Assembly (NCBI GenBank): GCA_012960755.1
Contig: DUAT01000012.1
Span: 123,085 to 169,560, forward strand
Length of the DNA stretch: 46,476 bases
Direction of reading: 5' to 3'
Origin: Gammaproteobacteria bacterium
Lineage (GTDB): Bacteria; Pseudomonadota; Gammaproteobacteria; Pseudomonadales; Azotimanducaceae_A
In this document: one piece after another, positions 17,274 to 26,128 of the stretch
How positions within the stretch are numbered: position 1 is the stretch's first letter
How the letters are laid out: each line of letters begins with the position of its first letter
The notes under the pieces: model-generated
Database searches by the model: none
Told to the model about the DNA's origin: nothing
Seen by the model: the letters and a program-made list of their open reading frames with translations, nothing else
Made by a program: the position numbers and the translations under genes

Positions 17274-18857
17274 ATGCCATTCAACTGGGATTATCCCTAC
17301 CCCTCGACTCGTTCACCTGTGTTTGCCAGGAATGTTGTCGCAACCTCCCAGCCACTGGCCACCGAGGCCGGTATTGCAACCATGAGATCCGGGGGTAATG
17401 CAGTGGATGCCGCGATAGCCACGGCCGTTACACTGACCGTTGTTGAGCCGAACAACAATGGCATAGGCAGCGATGCTTTCGCGATTATATGGGACGGTTC
17501 AGAGTTACATGGCCTGAATGCTTCGGGGCGATCACCAGCGGCCTGGACCGCGGAACATTTTGCAGGCATGACACAGATGCCTGAACTTGGCTGGGATGCT
17601 GTGACAGTGCCAGGAGCCGTGAGCGCCTGGCGAGAAATGTCGAGCAAATTCGGCAGGCTACCCTTCGATAAGTTATTTGAACCAGCGATTCACTATGCTC
17701 AGCACGGCTACCAGGTTGGCCCTAAAACCGGATTCTACTGGCAATTCGCGAAACGTCGATACGAGGATTTCAAGGACTTTGGCAACACATTCCTCCCCGG
17801 CGGGCAGCCACCAGCGATTGGCTCAAAAATTACACTCCCGGATCATGCCCGGAGCCTGCGAATAATTGCCGACTCTAAGGGAGAGGCTTTCTATAAAGGC
17901 GAGCTGGCAGAAGCCATGGTCGCTGATTCCAGCCAGCATGATGGTTTGTTAACCATGCAGGATCTTGAATCACACCAGTGTGATTGGGTTGGCACCATAA
18001 AGCAGTCCCTGGGTGATGTAGATCTGCATGAAATCCCACCAAGTGGGCAGGGTTTAATGGCACTCATCGCCCTCGGCATCATTGAAAAGCTGGAGCCAGA
18101 GCAGTACGCGCTGGATTCCCTGGATTCTGTCCACCTTCAGATAGAAGCCACCCGTCTTGCCTATGCCGAAATCGAGCGTCATCTGGCAGATATCGACCAT
18201 ATGCGGGTGACACCCGACCAACTGTTATCGGCAGACTATTTGTCCCGACGCGCCTCATCTATCAGCCTTGTGTCAGCCAATCCTTCACCCCCCAGCCTCG
18301 GCGCAAGTGCCGATACGGTATATCTCACGACAGCGGATGAATCGGGCATGATGGTTTCCATGATCCAGTCCAACTACAGGGGTTTTGGGTCAGGTATCGT
18401 CGTACCGGGTACTGGCATCAGTATGCAAAATCGAGGTTGTGGGTTTACCCTCGAATCCGGCCATGCAAATCAGGTGGCTGGTGGCAAACGACCTTATCAC
18501 ACCATTATTCCGGGATTTGCCATGCGCGGTAATCAGCCGGTGATGAGTTTTGGCGTTATGGGTGGGCACATGCAGGCACAGGGTCATTTGCAAATGATGA
18601 TCAGGGTTTTTGTTTATAACCAGAATCCGCAAACCGCTTCGGACGCACCACGTTGGCATCTCAGGCAGGATGGTAAGGTTTGCCTGGAGCGAGGATTCAG
18701 TGCGCGAATCGCGTCGGGTCTGGAACAGCGGGGACATGAAATCATCATTGACGCTGCGGAGCACACTTTTGGTGGTGCACAGCTTATTTATCAACTGCAG
18801 GATGGGTATGTTGCGGGCTCTGACCATCGCAAGGAAGGCATGGCGAGCGGTTTTTGA
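17274..18857 (+). CDS. Gamma-glutamyltransferase family protein
   Basis: A 527-residue Ntn-hydrolase of the GGT family, which cleaves itself into large and small subunits. The N-terminal GGNAVDAAIATAVTLTVVEP block and PPSGQG (255-260) are diagnostic. The predicted nucleophile is Thr348 in DTVYLTTAD, the new N-terminus after self-cleavage. GTGISMQNRG follows. It transfers or hydrolyses gamma-glutamyl groups from glutathione-like compounds. No signal peptide is visible, so this copy is probably cytoplasmic, like many bacterial GGT-like acylases. The spacing DTVYLTT differs from the usual TTH, so substrate range may differ. The stop overlaps the start of the aminotransferase gene (TGATG), implying coupling. 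Confidence 0.9.
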   Translation: MPFNWDYPYPSTRSPVFARNVVATSQPLATEAGIATMRSGGNAVDAAIATAVTLTVVEPNNNGIGSDAFAIIWDGSELHGLNASGRSPAAWTAEHFAGMTQMPELGWDAVTVPGAVSAWREMSSKFGRLPFDKLFEPAIHYAQHGYQVGPKTGFYWQFAKRRYEDFKDFGNTFLPGGQPPAIGSKITLPDHARSLRIIADSKGEAFYKGELAEAMVADSSQHDGLLTMQDLESHQCDWVGTIKQSLGDVDLHEIPPSGQGLMALIALGIIEKLEPEQYALDSLDSVHLQIEATRLAYAEIERHLADIDHMRVTPDQLLSADYLSRRASSISLVSANPSPPSLGASADTVYLTTADESGMMVSMIQSNYRGFGSGIVVPGTGISMQNRGCGFTLESGHANQVAGGKRPYHTIIPGFAMRGNQPVMSFGVMGGHMQAQGHLQMMIRVFVYNQNPQTASDAPRWHLRQDGKVCLERGFSARIASGLEQRGHEIIIDAAEHTFGGAQLIYQLQDGYVAGSDHRKEGMASGF

Positions 18858-20128
18858 TGAAAAACCTGATTGAAATCCAGCAAATGCTGGCAGGCCAATG
18901 GTCTGGTATCAACAGCCGCGATCTGGTCAACGATGCAACAGGATCATTACTCAATGACCCCGGGGATTGGGATCCACCTCGAGGAATTACACCCAGGATA
19001 AAAACCATTCCCCTCGCCATCGGCATTCCGGATGGTGCATCGTTACCAAAAGAAGAACTGTCTCAACTTGCCTCCAAAGTCATCACCCGGCCAGGAGAAG
19101 CTGCGTTTGTGTATGGTTTTGGCGTGGGGTACAGAGCATTGCGAGCCCAGCTCGCGCAGAAATACACGGCTGATCGAGGGCTTGAAGTCAACGAAGAATG
19201 GTTCCAGTTGTGCAACGGTTCTTCCGGCGCTATTGATCTGGTGTGTCGTACCCTGGTTCAACCTGGCGATGTCATCATCACGGAAGCACCAACCTACATG
19301 GGCACACTGCGTAACTTCAAGGCAGTTCAGGCAGACATTCGCGCCGTTCCCATGGACAAGGACGGCTTGCTGATTCCTGACCTCGAAGCCGCTATTCAGC
19401 AAGCGCTGGCAACCGGAAAAACCATTAAGTTTATTTACACCATATCGACATTCCAGAATCCAACCGGAGCAACTCTTTCAAGGAAGAGGAGAATCGAGCT
19501 GCTAAAACTCGCCGCAAAGTACAAAATCCTCATTCTCGATGATGACGCTTACGGCGATTTGTACTTCGATCAACGACCACCCGAGAGCCTGACGTCTTTG
19601 AGTGGCGGTTATGGCGTACTCACCGTGGGCACCTTCTCCAAAACTATCGCTACCGGGCTAAGAATTGGCTGGATTCATGGCCACCCCTCCCTCATCGGTT
19701 TGTTTGGGAAAATGCGTTTTGCCATGGGTTTGAACCAGATGATGGTAAGAATTATCTCTGCCTATATCGAAGACGGTTACCTGGAGCATCACGGTAAACT
19801 GGTGCGCAGTATCTATCGCGAAAAAATGGAGACCCTGGCGAATGCACTGGACAGACACGCCGCTGATTTCATCGATTATGATCGACCACAAGGTGGATTT
19901 TATCTTTGGATCAGGCTGAAAAACGGAATCAAAGCACAGGATCTCTGGCGCACGGCTGCGGAAGAAGGCGTAGGGTTCACCCAGGGAATCAATTTCTTTC
20001 CCAACCGCGTCGATCCGGAGCAACATATCCGCATTGCATTCCCATGGACTCAACTCAGCCAGATGGAAGAGGCAGCAACGAGATTCGGTCGGGCCTGTGC
20101 GCGGGTGTCAAAGGGAGACATAGCGTAG
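18857..20128 (+). CDS. PLP-dependent aminotransferase, fold type I (2-aminoadipate/MocR-type aminotransferase)
   Basis: 423 residues from the ATG at 18857, which overlaps the previous stop; an in-frame TTG at 18854 is less likely. GGYGVLTVGTFSKTIATGLRIG carries the PLP lysine (K262), and NPTGATLS (201-208) and DDDAYGDLYF are the cofactor-binding blocks. There is no N-terminal GntR DNA-binding domain, so it is an enzyme rather than a MocR regulator. It moves an amino group between an amino acid and a 2-oxo acid. Coupling to the GGT gene suggests the two act on the same compound, for example an amino acid released from a gamma-glutamyl conjugate. Confidence 0.9.
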   Translation: MKNLIEIQQMLAGQWSGINSRDLVNDATGSLLNDPGDWDPPRGITPRIKTIPLAIGIPDGASLPKEELSQLASKVITRPGEAAFVYGFGVGYRALRAQLAQKYTADRGLEVNEEWFQLCNGSSGAIDLVCRTLVQPGDVIITEAPTYMGTLRNFKAVQADIRAVPMDKDGLLIPDLEAAIQQALATGKTIKFIYTISTFQNPTGATLSRKRRIELLKLAAKYKILILDDDAYGDLYFDQRPPESLTSLSGGYGVLTVGTFSKTIATGLRIGWIHGHPSLIGLFGKMRFAMGLNQMMVRIISAYIEDGYLEHHGKLVRSIYREKMETLANALDRHAADFIDYDRPQGGFYLWIRLKNGIKAQDLWRTAAEEGVGFTQGINFFPNRVDPEQHIRIAFPWTQLSQMEEAATRFGRACARVSKGDIA

Positions 20129-20150
20129 CAGACTGCTAGGCACCAGCTAG

Positions 20151-21359
20151 TTAAGCGGTTTTGGACTCTATTTCGGTCCAGGCAACAACCCGGTTTCGAC
20201 CGAGTGATTTGGCTTTGTACATGGCCTTGTCTGCCTGGGATATCAAGTCCCTGGATAACAGTTTTTCGGTCGGGATTACTGTGGCATGACCAAGGCTGAT
20301 GGTCACACCAATCTTGTGCCCATCTGCATCTATCTCTAAATTTTCAACATGCACCCTGACCTGTTCGGCCATCTGATGTGCATTATCGGCTTCAATATAA
20401 GGCAGAATCACAACAAACTCCTCCCCACCATATCGGGCAACAATATCCGACGGCCTGTGAAACATGCCCTCGACAGCACCTGCGACTGCGGCGAGGCACT
20501 CATCCCCGGCGAGATGACCGTGGCTGTCATTGACGACTTTGAAATGATCAATATCAATCAATATCAGGGTGACCGGATAACGCTGACGCAACGCACGCCG
20601 CCATTCCTGTTCAAACGACTGGTCGAAATACTGACGGTTTCGAATCGACGTCACTGGGTCAATGGTCGTGAGATCTTTAAGGATCACGTGGGCCTGGGTA
20701 AGTTTATCCAGGGCTTGTTTCAACTGGGCTGTACGTTCATCAACCTCGACTTCCAATTGCTTTCTCAGTTCAACCTGCTCATCCAGCAGATTCCGGTTTT
20801 CAAGCGCTACACTGGCCTGGGACGCAAGTGCTTCAACAAGGGGTATCACAGCTGAAGAGAAAGGGACTACCTTACCGCTGGTGCTCTTTGCATTTAATAA
20901 CTGTAAGACGCCGATGGTCTCTTCCAGGGAGTTCCTCAAAGGTACAGTCAGAAATGACTTTGACTTATAGCCGGTAAGTTCATCGAATTTCCGGGTTGCA
21001 GAGCCGTTGATACTGGATTCAAGATAGATGTCTTCAATGACGATGGTCTCACCGAGATTTGCAGATCGTGCGGCGATGGTACCCATATTATGTTCGCCGT
21101 CGGAGTTAACCAACGGCACATCTGGTAGTGTCGATGCGCCCACATTTCCGCTCTGGGAAATATTCAGAGTGTCGTTAATGACAATAGCGAACGACAGGCT
21201 GGCTTGACCCGTCGCCAGATAGACTGTACCGGCGTCCGCATTGGTAAGCGTCTTGGCTTCCATCAGAATCCGTTCGAGTAAACTGTCTATGTGCTTCTCT
21301 GCACTTAAAGCAAGGCCAATATCGATCAAACGTCGATAAGCGCCTGAGTCAATTTTCAC
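20151..21359 (-). CDS. GAF-GGDEF diguanylate cyclase
   Basis: A 402-residue cytoplasmic protein. The N-terminal GAF domain (~10-195) opens with RLIDIGLALSAEK and closes with ALASQASVALENRNLLDEQ, nearly the same words as the HD-GYP protein at 1587-3359. A coiled coil (~195-228) links it to a GGDEF domain with active site GGEEF (311-315). The product-inhibition I-site RxxD is intact (RPSD, 302-305), so the enzyme should make c-di-GMP and be feedback-limited. It lies downstream of the TRAP genes on the same strand but 229 nt away, probably with its own promoter. It converges with the aminotransferase gene, the two stops being 22 nt apart. Confidence 0.93.
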   Translation of the reverse strand: MKIDSGAYRRLIDIGLALSAEKHIDSLLERILMEAKTLTNADAGTVYLATGQASLSFAIVINDTLNISQSGNVGASTLPDVPLVNSDGEHNMGTIAARSANLGETIVIEDIYLESSINGSATRKFDELTGYKSKSFLTVPLRNSLEETIGVLQLLNAKSTSGKVVPFSSAVIPLVEALASQASVALENRNLLDEQVELRKQLEVEVDERTAQLKQALDKLTQAHVILKDLTTIDPVTSIRNRQYFDQSFEQEWRRALRQRYPVTLILIDIDHFKVVNDSHGHLAGDECLAAVAGAVEGMFHRPSDIVARYGGEEFVVILPYIEADNAHQMAEQVRVHVENLEIDADGHKIGVTISLGHATVIPTEKLLSRDLISQADKAMYKAKSLGRNRVVAWTEIESKTA

Positions 21360-21451
21360 GTTCTACACTCAACCTGGTACCTCCATGCACATAGTGTTTG
21401 TCACTTCCCTTTGCTAATTCGTGCGAATTTCGTGCCAATACTTTAGATTAA

Positions 21452-21487
21452 CTAGTTCCTATAACCCATTGTTTTTATAGATACTAG
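21452..21487. repeat. Two-part inverted repeat between dctM and the GGDEF gene
   Basis: CTAGT and CTATAA (21452-21456, 21459-21464) match TTATAG and ACTAG (21475-21480, 21483-21487) with a symmetrical 2-nt internal loop and a 10-nt hairpin loop. No T tract follows on either strand. It is ~90 nt before the GGDEF start and could be a regulator site or RNA structure. Confidence 0.4.
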
Positions 21488-21588
21488 ATAGCATGTTATC
21501 AATCGTGCATGATCTCATGACGATGGGCCTGACCCCTGGGGTTCACAATTACCAATATTTGTCACCTTCACTGATACCTGAGATAGAG

Positions 21589-22872
21589 CTACCGGTCGAG
21601 AAAAATCAGACTGACTTCAGGGACATAAGTGATAATAATCAACGCAACTAATAACACTAACATAAAAGGAATGGTCGCTTGATACAATTCAGTGATTGGA
21701 CGTTTGAAGCGGTAGCTGGCAATAAACAGATTCATGCCAATAGGAGGTGTGAAATAGCCTATCTGCATATTGGCCAGGAAAATGATGCCAAGATGCACTG
21801 GGTCAATACCAAAGCCCATCGCTACTGGCACGATCAACGGAATCATGATCATCGTGGCAGAAAAAATATCCAAAATCGCACCGAGAATAAGCAGGGCGAT
21901 ATTCAGGATAACCAGAAAGGTGTACTTACCTTCGACGTAGATCTGAATCCACTCGAACAGCTGCTGTGGAATCTCGGCATCCACCAGATAGTTATTAAAG
22001 GCCAGAGAAACACCTAAAATAAGCAGTATCCCCCCCACCATCACCATTGACTCACGGATCACACCGGGAAGTTGTGAATACCTGACTTCACGATGAATCA
22101 TGACCTCGACAATAAACACATAAAAGGCTGTGACAGCGGCAGCTTCGGAAACCGCGAAAAATCCTGAATAGATACCCCCAAGAATGATAAAGGGCAGAGG
22201 AATCTCCCACTTAGCGTCTTTCAGCGCGTCGATTGCGTCCCGGCGATTGTATGAGCCTGTTTCAATTACCTGGTCACGATTACTCCAGATGCTATAGGCT
22301 GTTAACAACACGATCATCAGAAATGCAGGTAATATCCCGGCGATAAACAATTCCTGAATGGTAAAAGAGTTAGGAAGATTCATTTGCTGAACAATTATGC
22401 CATACAGAATTAGTGGCAGTGATGGCGCCAACAGCAAACCGAGGCTTCCGGAAGTGGTCACCAAGCCAAGACTGAACTTGTCCCGGTAGCCTGCTTCAAC
22501 CAGGGCTGGATACAAAAGTGCACCCACGGCCACAATGGTCACACCTGAGGCACCGGTAAATGCGGTGAAAAATGCACAGGTAACGAAAGCTACCACCGAC
22601 AGGCCCCCGGGAAGCCACCCGAGGAATACCTGGGTCAATCGAACCAGCCGAGAAGACAGTTTACTTTCCGCCAACAGGTAACCGGTAAAGGTAAATAACG
22701 GTAATGCCAGCAACAGCGGACTGTCAACCAGTCTGTATATTTCAATGGTGATCACCGTCAGGGGAATATCCGCGAAATAGAATCCCAGCATGGCCGCAGC
22801 CAGGATAACCACGAACAAAGGAGTGCCCAGAAGAGCGAACAATCCAATCAGTACCGAAGCGACGGCAGCCAT
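21589..22872 (-). CDS. dctM: TRAP transporter large permease, DctM family
   Basis: A 427-residue, very hydrophobic protein of the usual DctM length with about 12 membrane segments. SPLLLALPLFTFTGYLLAES, GASGVTIVAVGALLYPAL and FFTPPIGMNLF-like motifs (GYFTPPIGMNLFIASY) are typical of the large TRAP subunit. It is the sodium-driven channel that takes an organic acid or similar solute from the periplasmic binding protein. Its ATG overlaps the stop of the small permease by 1 nt. Co-transcribed with tatT, dctP and dctQ. Confidence 0.95.
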   Translation of the reverse strand: MAAVASVLIGLFALLGTPLFVVILAAAMLGFYFADIPLTVITIEIYRLVDSPLLLALPLFTFTGYLLAESKLSSRLVRLTQVFLGWLPGGLSVVAFVTCAFFTAFTGASGVTIVAVGALLYPALVEAGYRDKFSLGLVTTSGSLGLLLAPSLPLILYGIIVQQMNLPNSFTIQELFIAGILPAFLMIVLLTAYSIWSNRDQVIETGSYNRRDAIDALKDAKWEIPLPFIILGGIYSGFFAVSEAAAVTAFYVFIVEVMIHREVRYSQLPGVIRESMVMVGGILLILGVSLAFNNYLVDAEIPQQLFEWIQIYVEGKYTFLVILNIALLILGAILDIFSATMIMIPLIVPVAMGFGIDPVHLGIIFLANMQIGYFTPPIGMNLFIASYRFKRPITELYQATIPFMLVLLVALIIITYVPEVSLIFLDR

Positions 22873-23372
22873 TACTCAGGAGTTCCTGTTTCAACCGAAT
22901 TTCTGATGCCGGTAAAACCGGCAATAAAGAATCGAAGCGCCATTACCGAGAAACCCACGGGAATAATAGACTGGCAAACCCATGTGGGGACAATCCCAAA
23001 GGCGATCGTGCCATCCTCGTACTCGAACTGTACAAATTCATAGGCATAATACGCGACCACGCCGCAGATCATTGCAGAGAACAGGGCAATGACGACGCGA
23101 GACACCTGCTTGATCGTGGGTCCCAGATACCTGGACAGGGCATCGATGCTGATGTGGTTTGACTCCCGCGTCGCGACCATTGCCCCTAACATCGCTATCC
23201 ATAACACGAGGATGCGTAGAAGGGACTCCGCCCAAAGTAAACCTGCATCGAAAAAGTTACGCAGGCAGATTTGGACCACCGCCATGACCAGCATTGAAAC
23301 CAGCGCAGAAACCAGCACCGTGTCTTCAAACCGGTGAATAGAGCGAAGTATGGCCTGAATATTTGAACCCAT
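22872..23372 (-). CDS. dctQ: TRAP transporter small permease, DctQ family
   Basis: 166 residues with four predicted membrane helices. The central LLWAESLLRILVLWIAMLGA, then ATRESNHISIDAL, is the DctQ signature. It supports and couples the large permease to the binding protein in the inner membrane. It lies between the binding protein gene (12 nt upstream) and dctM (1-nt overlap). Confidence 0.92.
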   Translation of the reverse strand: MGSNIQAILRSIHRFEDTVLVSALVSMLVMAVVQICLRNFFDAGLLWAESLLRILVLWIAMLGAMVATRESNHISIDALSRYLGPTIKQVSRVVIALFSAMICGVVAYYAYEFVQFEYEDGTIAFGIVPTWVCQSIIPVGFSVMALRFFIAGFTGIRNSVETGTPE

Positions 23373-23384
23373 TGCCGTTATTAT

Positions 23385-24413
23385 CTACTCACCGGCTGTA
23401 TCCGCACCATTTGACCGGATGGTATCGAGGTACTGTAGGAATAAATCGACACTTTCCTGACTGAGTTCATGAGATGCAACGAGTGAATCAACTGAGGCTC
23501 GCGCCGTCTTCCGCCAGGATTCCAGCTGACCCAACTGCGGTCTTATCTCGTTCAAACCCTGGGTAAGCAACGCCGCGTAGGCTTTGTCGTTGTCGGCGCG
23601 ACTATCGGCGTCAACCTGCTGAAAAATCCTGTCCATCACTTCCCGGACGACATTCTGGTCTGCTTCAGCCATGGAATTGAACGCTCTTTTATCCATCGTC
23701 AGCATTGAATAGATGTACATTATCGGAATGTTCGTCACATATTCGACGTGATTGTGCCACTGCAGGGCCAGCGCAACGATGGGTGGCACCATGACGGCGT
23801 CAATCAGACCAGTCTGTAATCCGGCGAGAACATCGGTGATAGGCAGCGGGATTGGGCTGATGCCAAAGGATTGAATCTGTTTGGCAGCAATTGGATCACC
23901 ACTGGGCACCCACATCTTGGATTTTCTCAATTCAGCAACGCTGCTGATGGGTTTTTTCGTTAACAGATATGCAAATCCGGTTTCTGTCAGGGTAAAACTG
24001 ACCACGCCACTGTCATACAAGCCTTTGACGATGCGCTCATCCATCCTCTGCCGGACATAGTCGACTTCCTCATTACTGCGAAATTGCAGAGGTAAATTGT
24101 AAACCTGCAGATCCGGGTAGAAGCTGGTCAGAGAACTCGCTGCGAGTATGCCGCCATGGAGCTGGCCAATACGTATTTTGCGTAGAACCGTATAATCGTC
24201 ACCCATGACACCGCCAGGGTATATTTTGAATTTTATCCGACCTTCGGTTCTGAGGTTGATTTCTTTCGCGCCACTTCGCAGTTGCTTCATCCATCCCAGC
24301 CCATCGGGTGAAATCGTGGCAATTTTGAACGTTTTGGCTTCAACCGGTGACATCGTGACGAGCGCTGCCATCGTGCAGATCATTACGGGTTTCGAAAATA
24401 AAGTTCTGAACAT
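23385..24413 (-). CDS. dctP: TRAP transporter solute-binding protein, DctP family
   Basis: 342 residues from ATG 24413. A longer open frame begins at 24479, but this start has AAGGAAA 7 nt upstream and begins directly with a signal peptide ending MSPVEA before KTFKIATISP. FKIYPGGVMGDDYTVLRKIRIGQ is the DctP opening and MWVPSGDPIAAKQIQSFG the ligand-contact region, although the usual Arg-centred sequence is altered there. A periplasmic receptor for an organic solute; the ligand is unknown. It works with a TatT-type lipoprotein encoded 13 nt upstream, which suggests a ligand other than a simple C4-dicarboxylate. Confidence 0.93.
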   Translation of the reverse strand: MFRTLFSKPVMICTMAALVTMSPVEAKTFKIATISPDGLGWMKQLRSGAKEINLRTEGRIKFKIYPGGVMGDDYTVLRKIRIGQLHGGILAASSLTSFYPDLQVYNLPLQFRSNEEVDYVRQRMDERIVKGLYDSGVVSFTLTETGFAYLLTKKPISSVAELRKSKMWVPSGDPIAAKQIQSFGISPIPLPITDVLAGLQTGLIDAVMVPPIVALALQWHNHVEYVTNIPIMYIYSMLTMDKRAFNSMAEADQNVVREVMDRIFQQVDADSRADNDKAYAALLTQGLNEIRPQLGQLESWRKTARASVDSLVASHELSQESVDLFLQYLDTIRSNGADTAGE

Positions 24414-24426
24414 TAACGCTTTCCTT

Positions 24427-25290
24427 CTAAAAATAGTCATCAGACTCCGCCAGCAACTCTTCTGCCTGCTGTTGAGCAAACATGTTGGTCAGGACCATTC
24501 CTTCGACCTCCGGGTCGGCTGCGAGTACTTCGTTCAATAATTGATCGTGCAGCTCTTTGTCAAAAGCCTGCTTTGCATACAACTCCGCGAACATGACTTT
24601 TGCCATGAGGAATTTACCCCCGGACAACTCAATTGCCTTCTCAAAATGCATCCTGCCTTCATCAAACCTGCCGCCCATCGAGGGTGGTAAGGCTGTTTCC
24701 AGCCCACCGAGATACAAGTGGGGACCACCATTGTCGTAATTCTCGTCCAGCAAAACGATCTTCGCCATCAGATACTTCACCTTACCCAATTGGGCGATCG
24801 CGTTAAAATCTGAACTATGTGCCTGCATCCAGCCTGTCCATGCAACACCGAGGGCATAGGCAACCCGGGTATCCGTCTTATCAAGACCGTCCACAATACC
24901 CGTATATTCCTTGAACCGCAGCTCCCTGAATCCGCACAAGGTTTTGTTCTCGATACACGCAGCTCGAGACGCGTAGTCAAGACTTTTTGTGGTCAAAATT
25001 TCGCTGCGAGCTTCTGTTGTAAAGATACTAAAGGCACCATTCAAACTCGACGCGGCGAGCAGCAAATCCGAATTGTCGGGACTACTGCGAAGAAAACTGT
25101 CAACCATCAGGAGATACGCAGGGATTCCTTCCCTGACTGTCTCTATATCGTTGCTGTTCAAAATCGTCTCTGCGAGGTCATCGGCGAGTCCGGATGTGAC
25201 CGAAGACATCATGCTGGCGCAACTTCCGAGTAATAATACAAACGGCAGGAGATAGAGAGGTGAAATCCGGAAATTCAAGAGCTTAGCCAC
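24427..25290 (-). CDS. TatT-type TPR lipoprotein of the TRAP system
   Basis: 287 residues from a GTG start. The signal peptide ends in a lipobox LLLGSC, so it is a lipid-anchored periplasmic protein. The body consists of helix pairs resembling TPRs, with LGVAWTGWMQAHSSD and PHLYLGGLETALPPSMGG in the middle, a pattern of TRAP-associated TatT (T component) proteins. TatT oligomers bind the DctP-type receptor and are thought to add a hydrophobic-ligand cavity. It is the first gene of the TRAP operon. The 107 nt upstream, to the GloB-like gene, show no clear promoter. Confidence 0.85.
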   Translation of the reverse strand: MAKLLNFRISPLYLLPFVLLLGSCASMMSSVTSGLADDLAETILNSNDIETVREGIPAYLLMVDSFLRSSPDNSDLLLAASSLNGAFSIFTTEARSEILTTKSLDYASRAACIENKTLCGFRELRFKEYTGIVDGLDKTDTRVAYALGVAWTGWMQAHSSDFNAIAQLGKVKYLMAKIVLLDENYDNGGPHLYLGGLETALPPSMGGRFDEGRMHFEKAIELSGGKFLMAKVMFAELYAKQAFDKELHDQLLNEVLAADPEVEGMVLTNMFAQQQAEELLAESDDYF

Positions 25291-25397
25291 ACAGTTTCGG
25301 ATCCCACTTATCAGGAGTATTCATTTTGGTTGCGAACATTATAACTTACATTCCATAATTCCGTCCTGTACCTTGTTCCTGCCCCGAAACAGACCTA

Positions 25398-26060
25398 TCA
25401 GAGCCCTGCGCCAAAGAAAGGATTGGCCTGTCGTTCAAATTCCAGGGAAGTCCGGGGACCATGCCCGGTGATCACAACGGCGTCTCCATCGAGACCAAAT
25501 ATTCGCTCAACGATTGAAACTTCAATTTCCTGGTAACTACCACCCGGCAAATCTGTGCGACCAATCCCCATTTGGAACAAAGTATCTCCGGCAATCAACA
25601 GGCGATGATCCTCGAACCAAAAACTCATGGAACCGGGCGTATGTCCGGGTGTGTGCAGCGCAACACCATTGCAGCATGAGAGGCTTTCGTCATCCTTAAG
25701 CCAATTGTCGGGTTCCGGTGTGGACTGATAAGGCACACCAAACATCGCACACTGCTGCTCGAGACTGTCCCACAGGAACTTATCCCCCTTATGCAGGTAC
25801 AGACGCGCGCCGGTTCGTTTTCTTATCTCACCGGAAGCAAGAATGTGATCCAGATGGGCATGGGTGTGAATAATAGCGACGATACTTAAGTCATGTTGCT
25901 GCACCAGCGACATGATACGTTCCGGATCTCCACCTGGATCAACCACGATCCCTTTCCGGCTGATTGGATCGCCAAGAATCGTGCAGTTACACTGCAAAGG
26001 ACCCGCAGCAAAGGATTCGAAGATAATGTTTCCTTCAATTTCAGTGGCTGGCGGCGGCAT
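25398..26060 (-). CDS. MBL-fold hydrolase, glyoxalase II-like
   Basis: 220 residues, the short glyoxalase-II-like class lacking the long C-terminal substrate domain. Zinc ligands are in HTHAHLDH (65-72), with HTPGHTPGSMSFW and LIAGDTLFQMGIGRTDLPGG further on and a final GHGPRTS. Members hydrolyse thioesters such as S-lactoylglutathione or related sulfur compounds. AAAGG lies 6 nt before the ATG. It is divergent from the acyltransferase gene. Confidence 0.9.
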   Translation of the reverse strand: MPPPATEIEGNIIFESFAAGPLQCNCTILGDPISRKGIVVDPGGDPERIMSLVQQHDLSIVAIIHTHAHLDHILASGEIRKRTGARLYLHKGDKFLWDSLEQQCAMFGVPYQSTPEPDNWLKDDESLSCCNGVALHTPGHTPGSMSFWFEDHRLLIAGDTLFQMGIGRTDLPGGSYQEIEVSIVERIFGLDGDAVVITGHGPRTSLEFERQANPFFGAGL

Positions 26061-26065
26061 TAGGA

Positions 26066-26094
26066 ACCTTTAAGGTAAAATTCAATGTTATAAT
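26066..26094 (+). promoter_or_regulatory. Possible sigma-70 promoter for the acyltransferase gene
   Basis: TATAAT at 26089-26094 is a consensus -10 box, 35 nt before the ATG at 26129. The -35 region at ~26066 (AACCTT) is weak, so the element is only suggestive. Confidence 0.35.
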
Positions 26095-26128
26095 CGGTTT
26101 TCCTTTACAAAGATGTGCAAATCCCGGA

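Noticed and set aside
20349..20855. 168-codon plus-strand open frame opposite the GGDEF gene
   Set aside because: Antisense shadow of a gene with clear GAF and GGDEF motifs.
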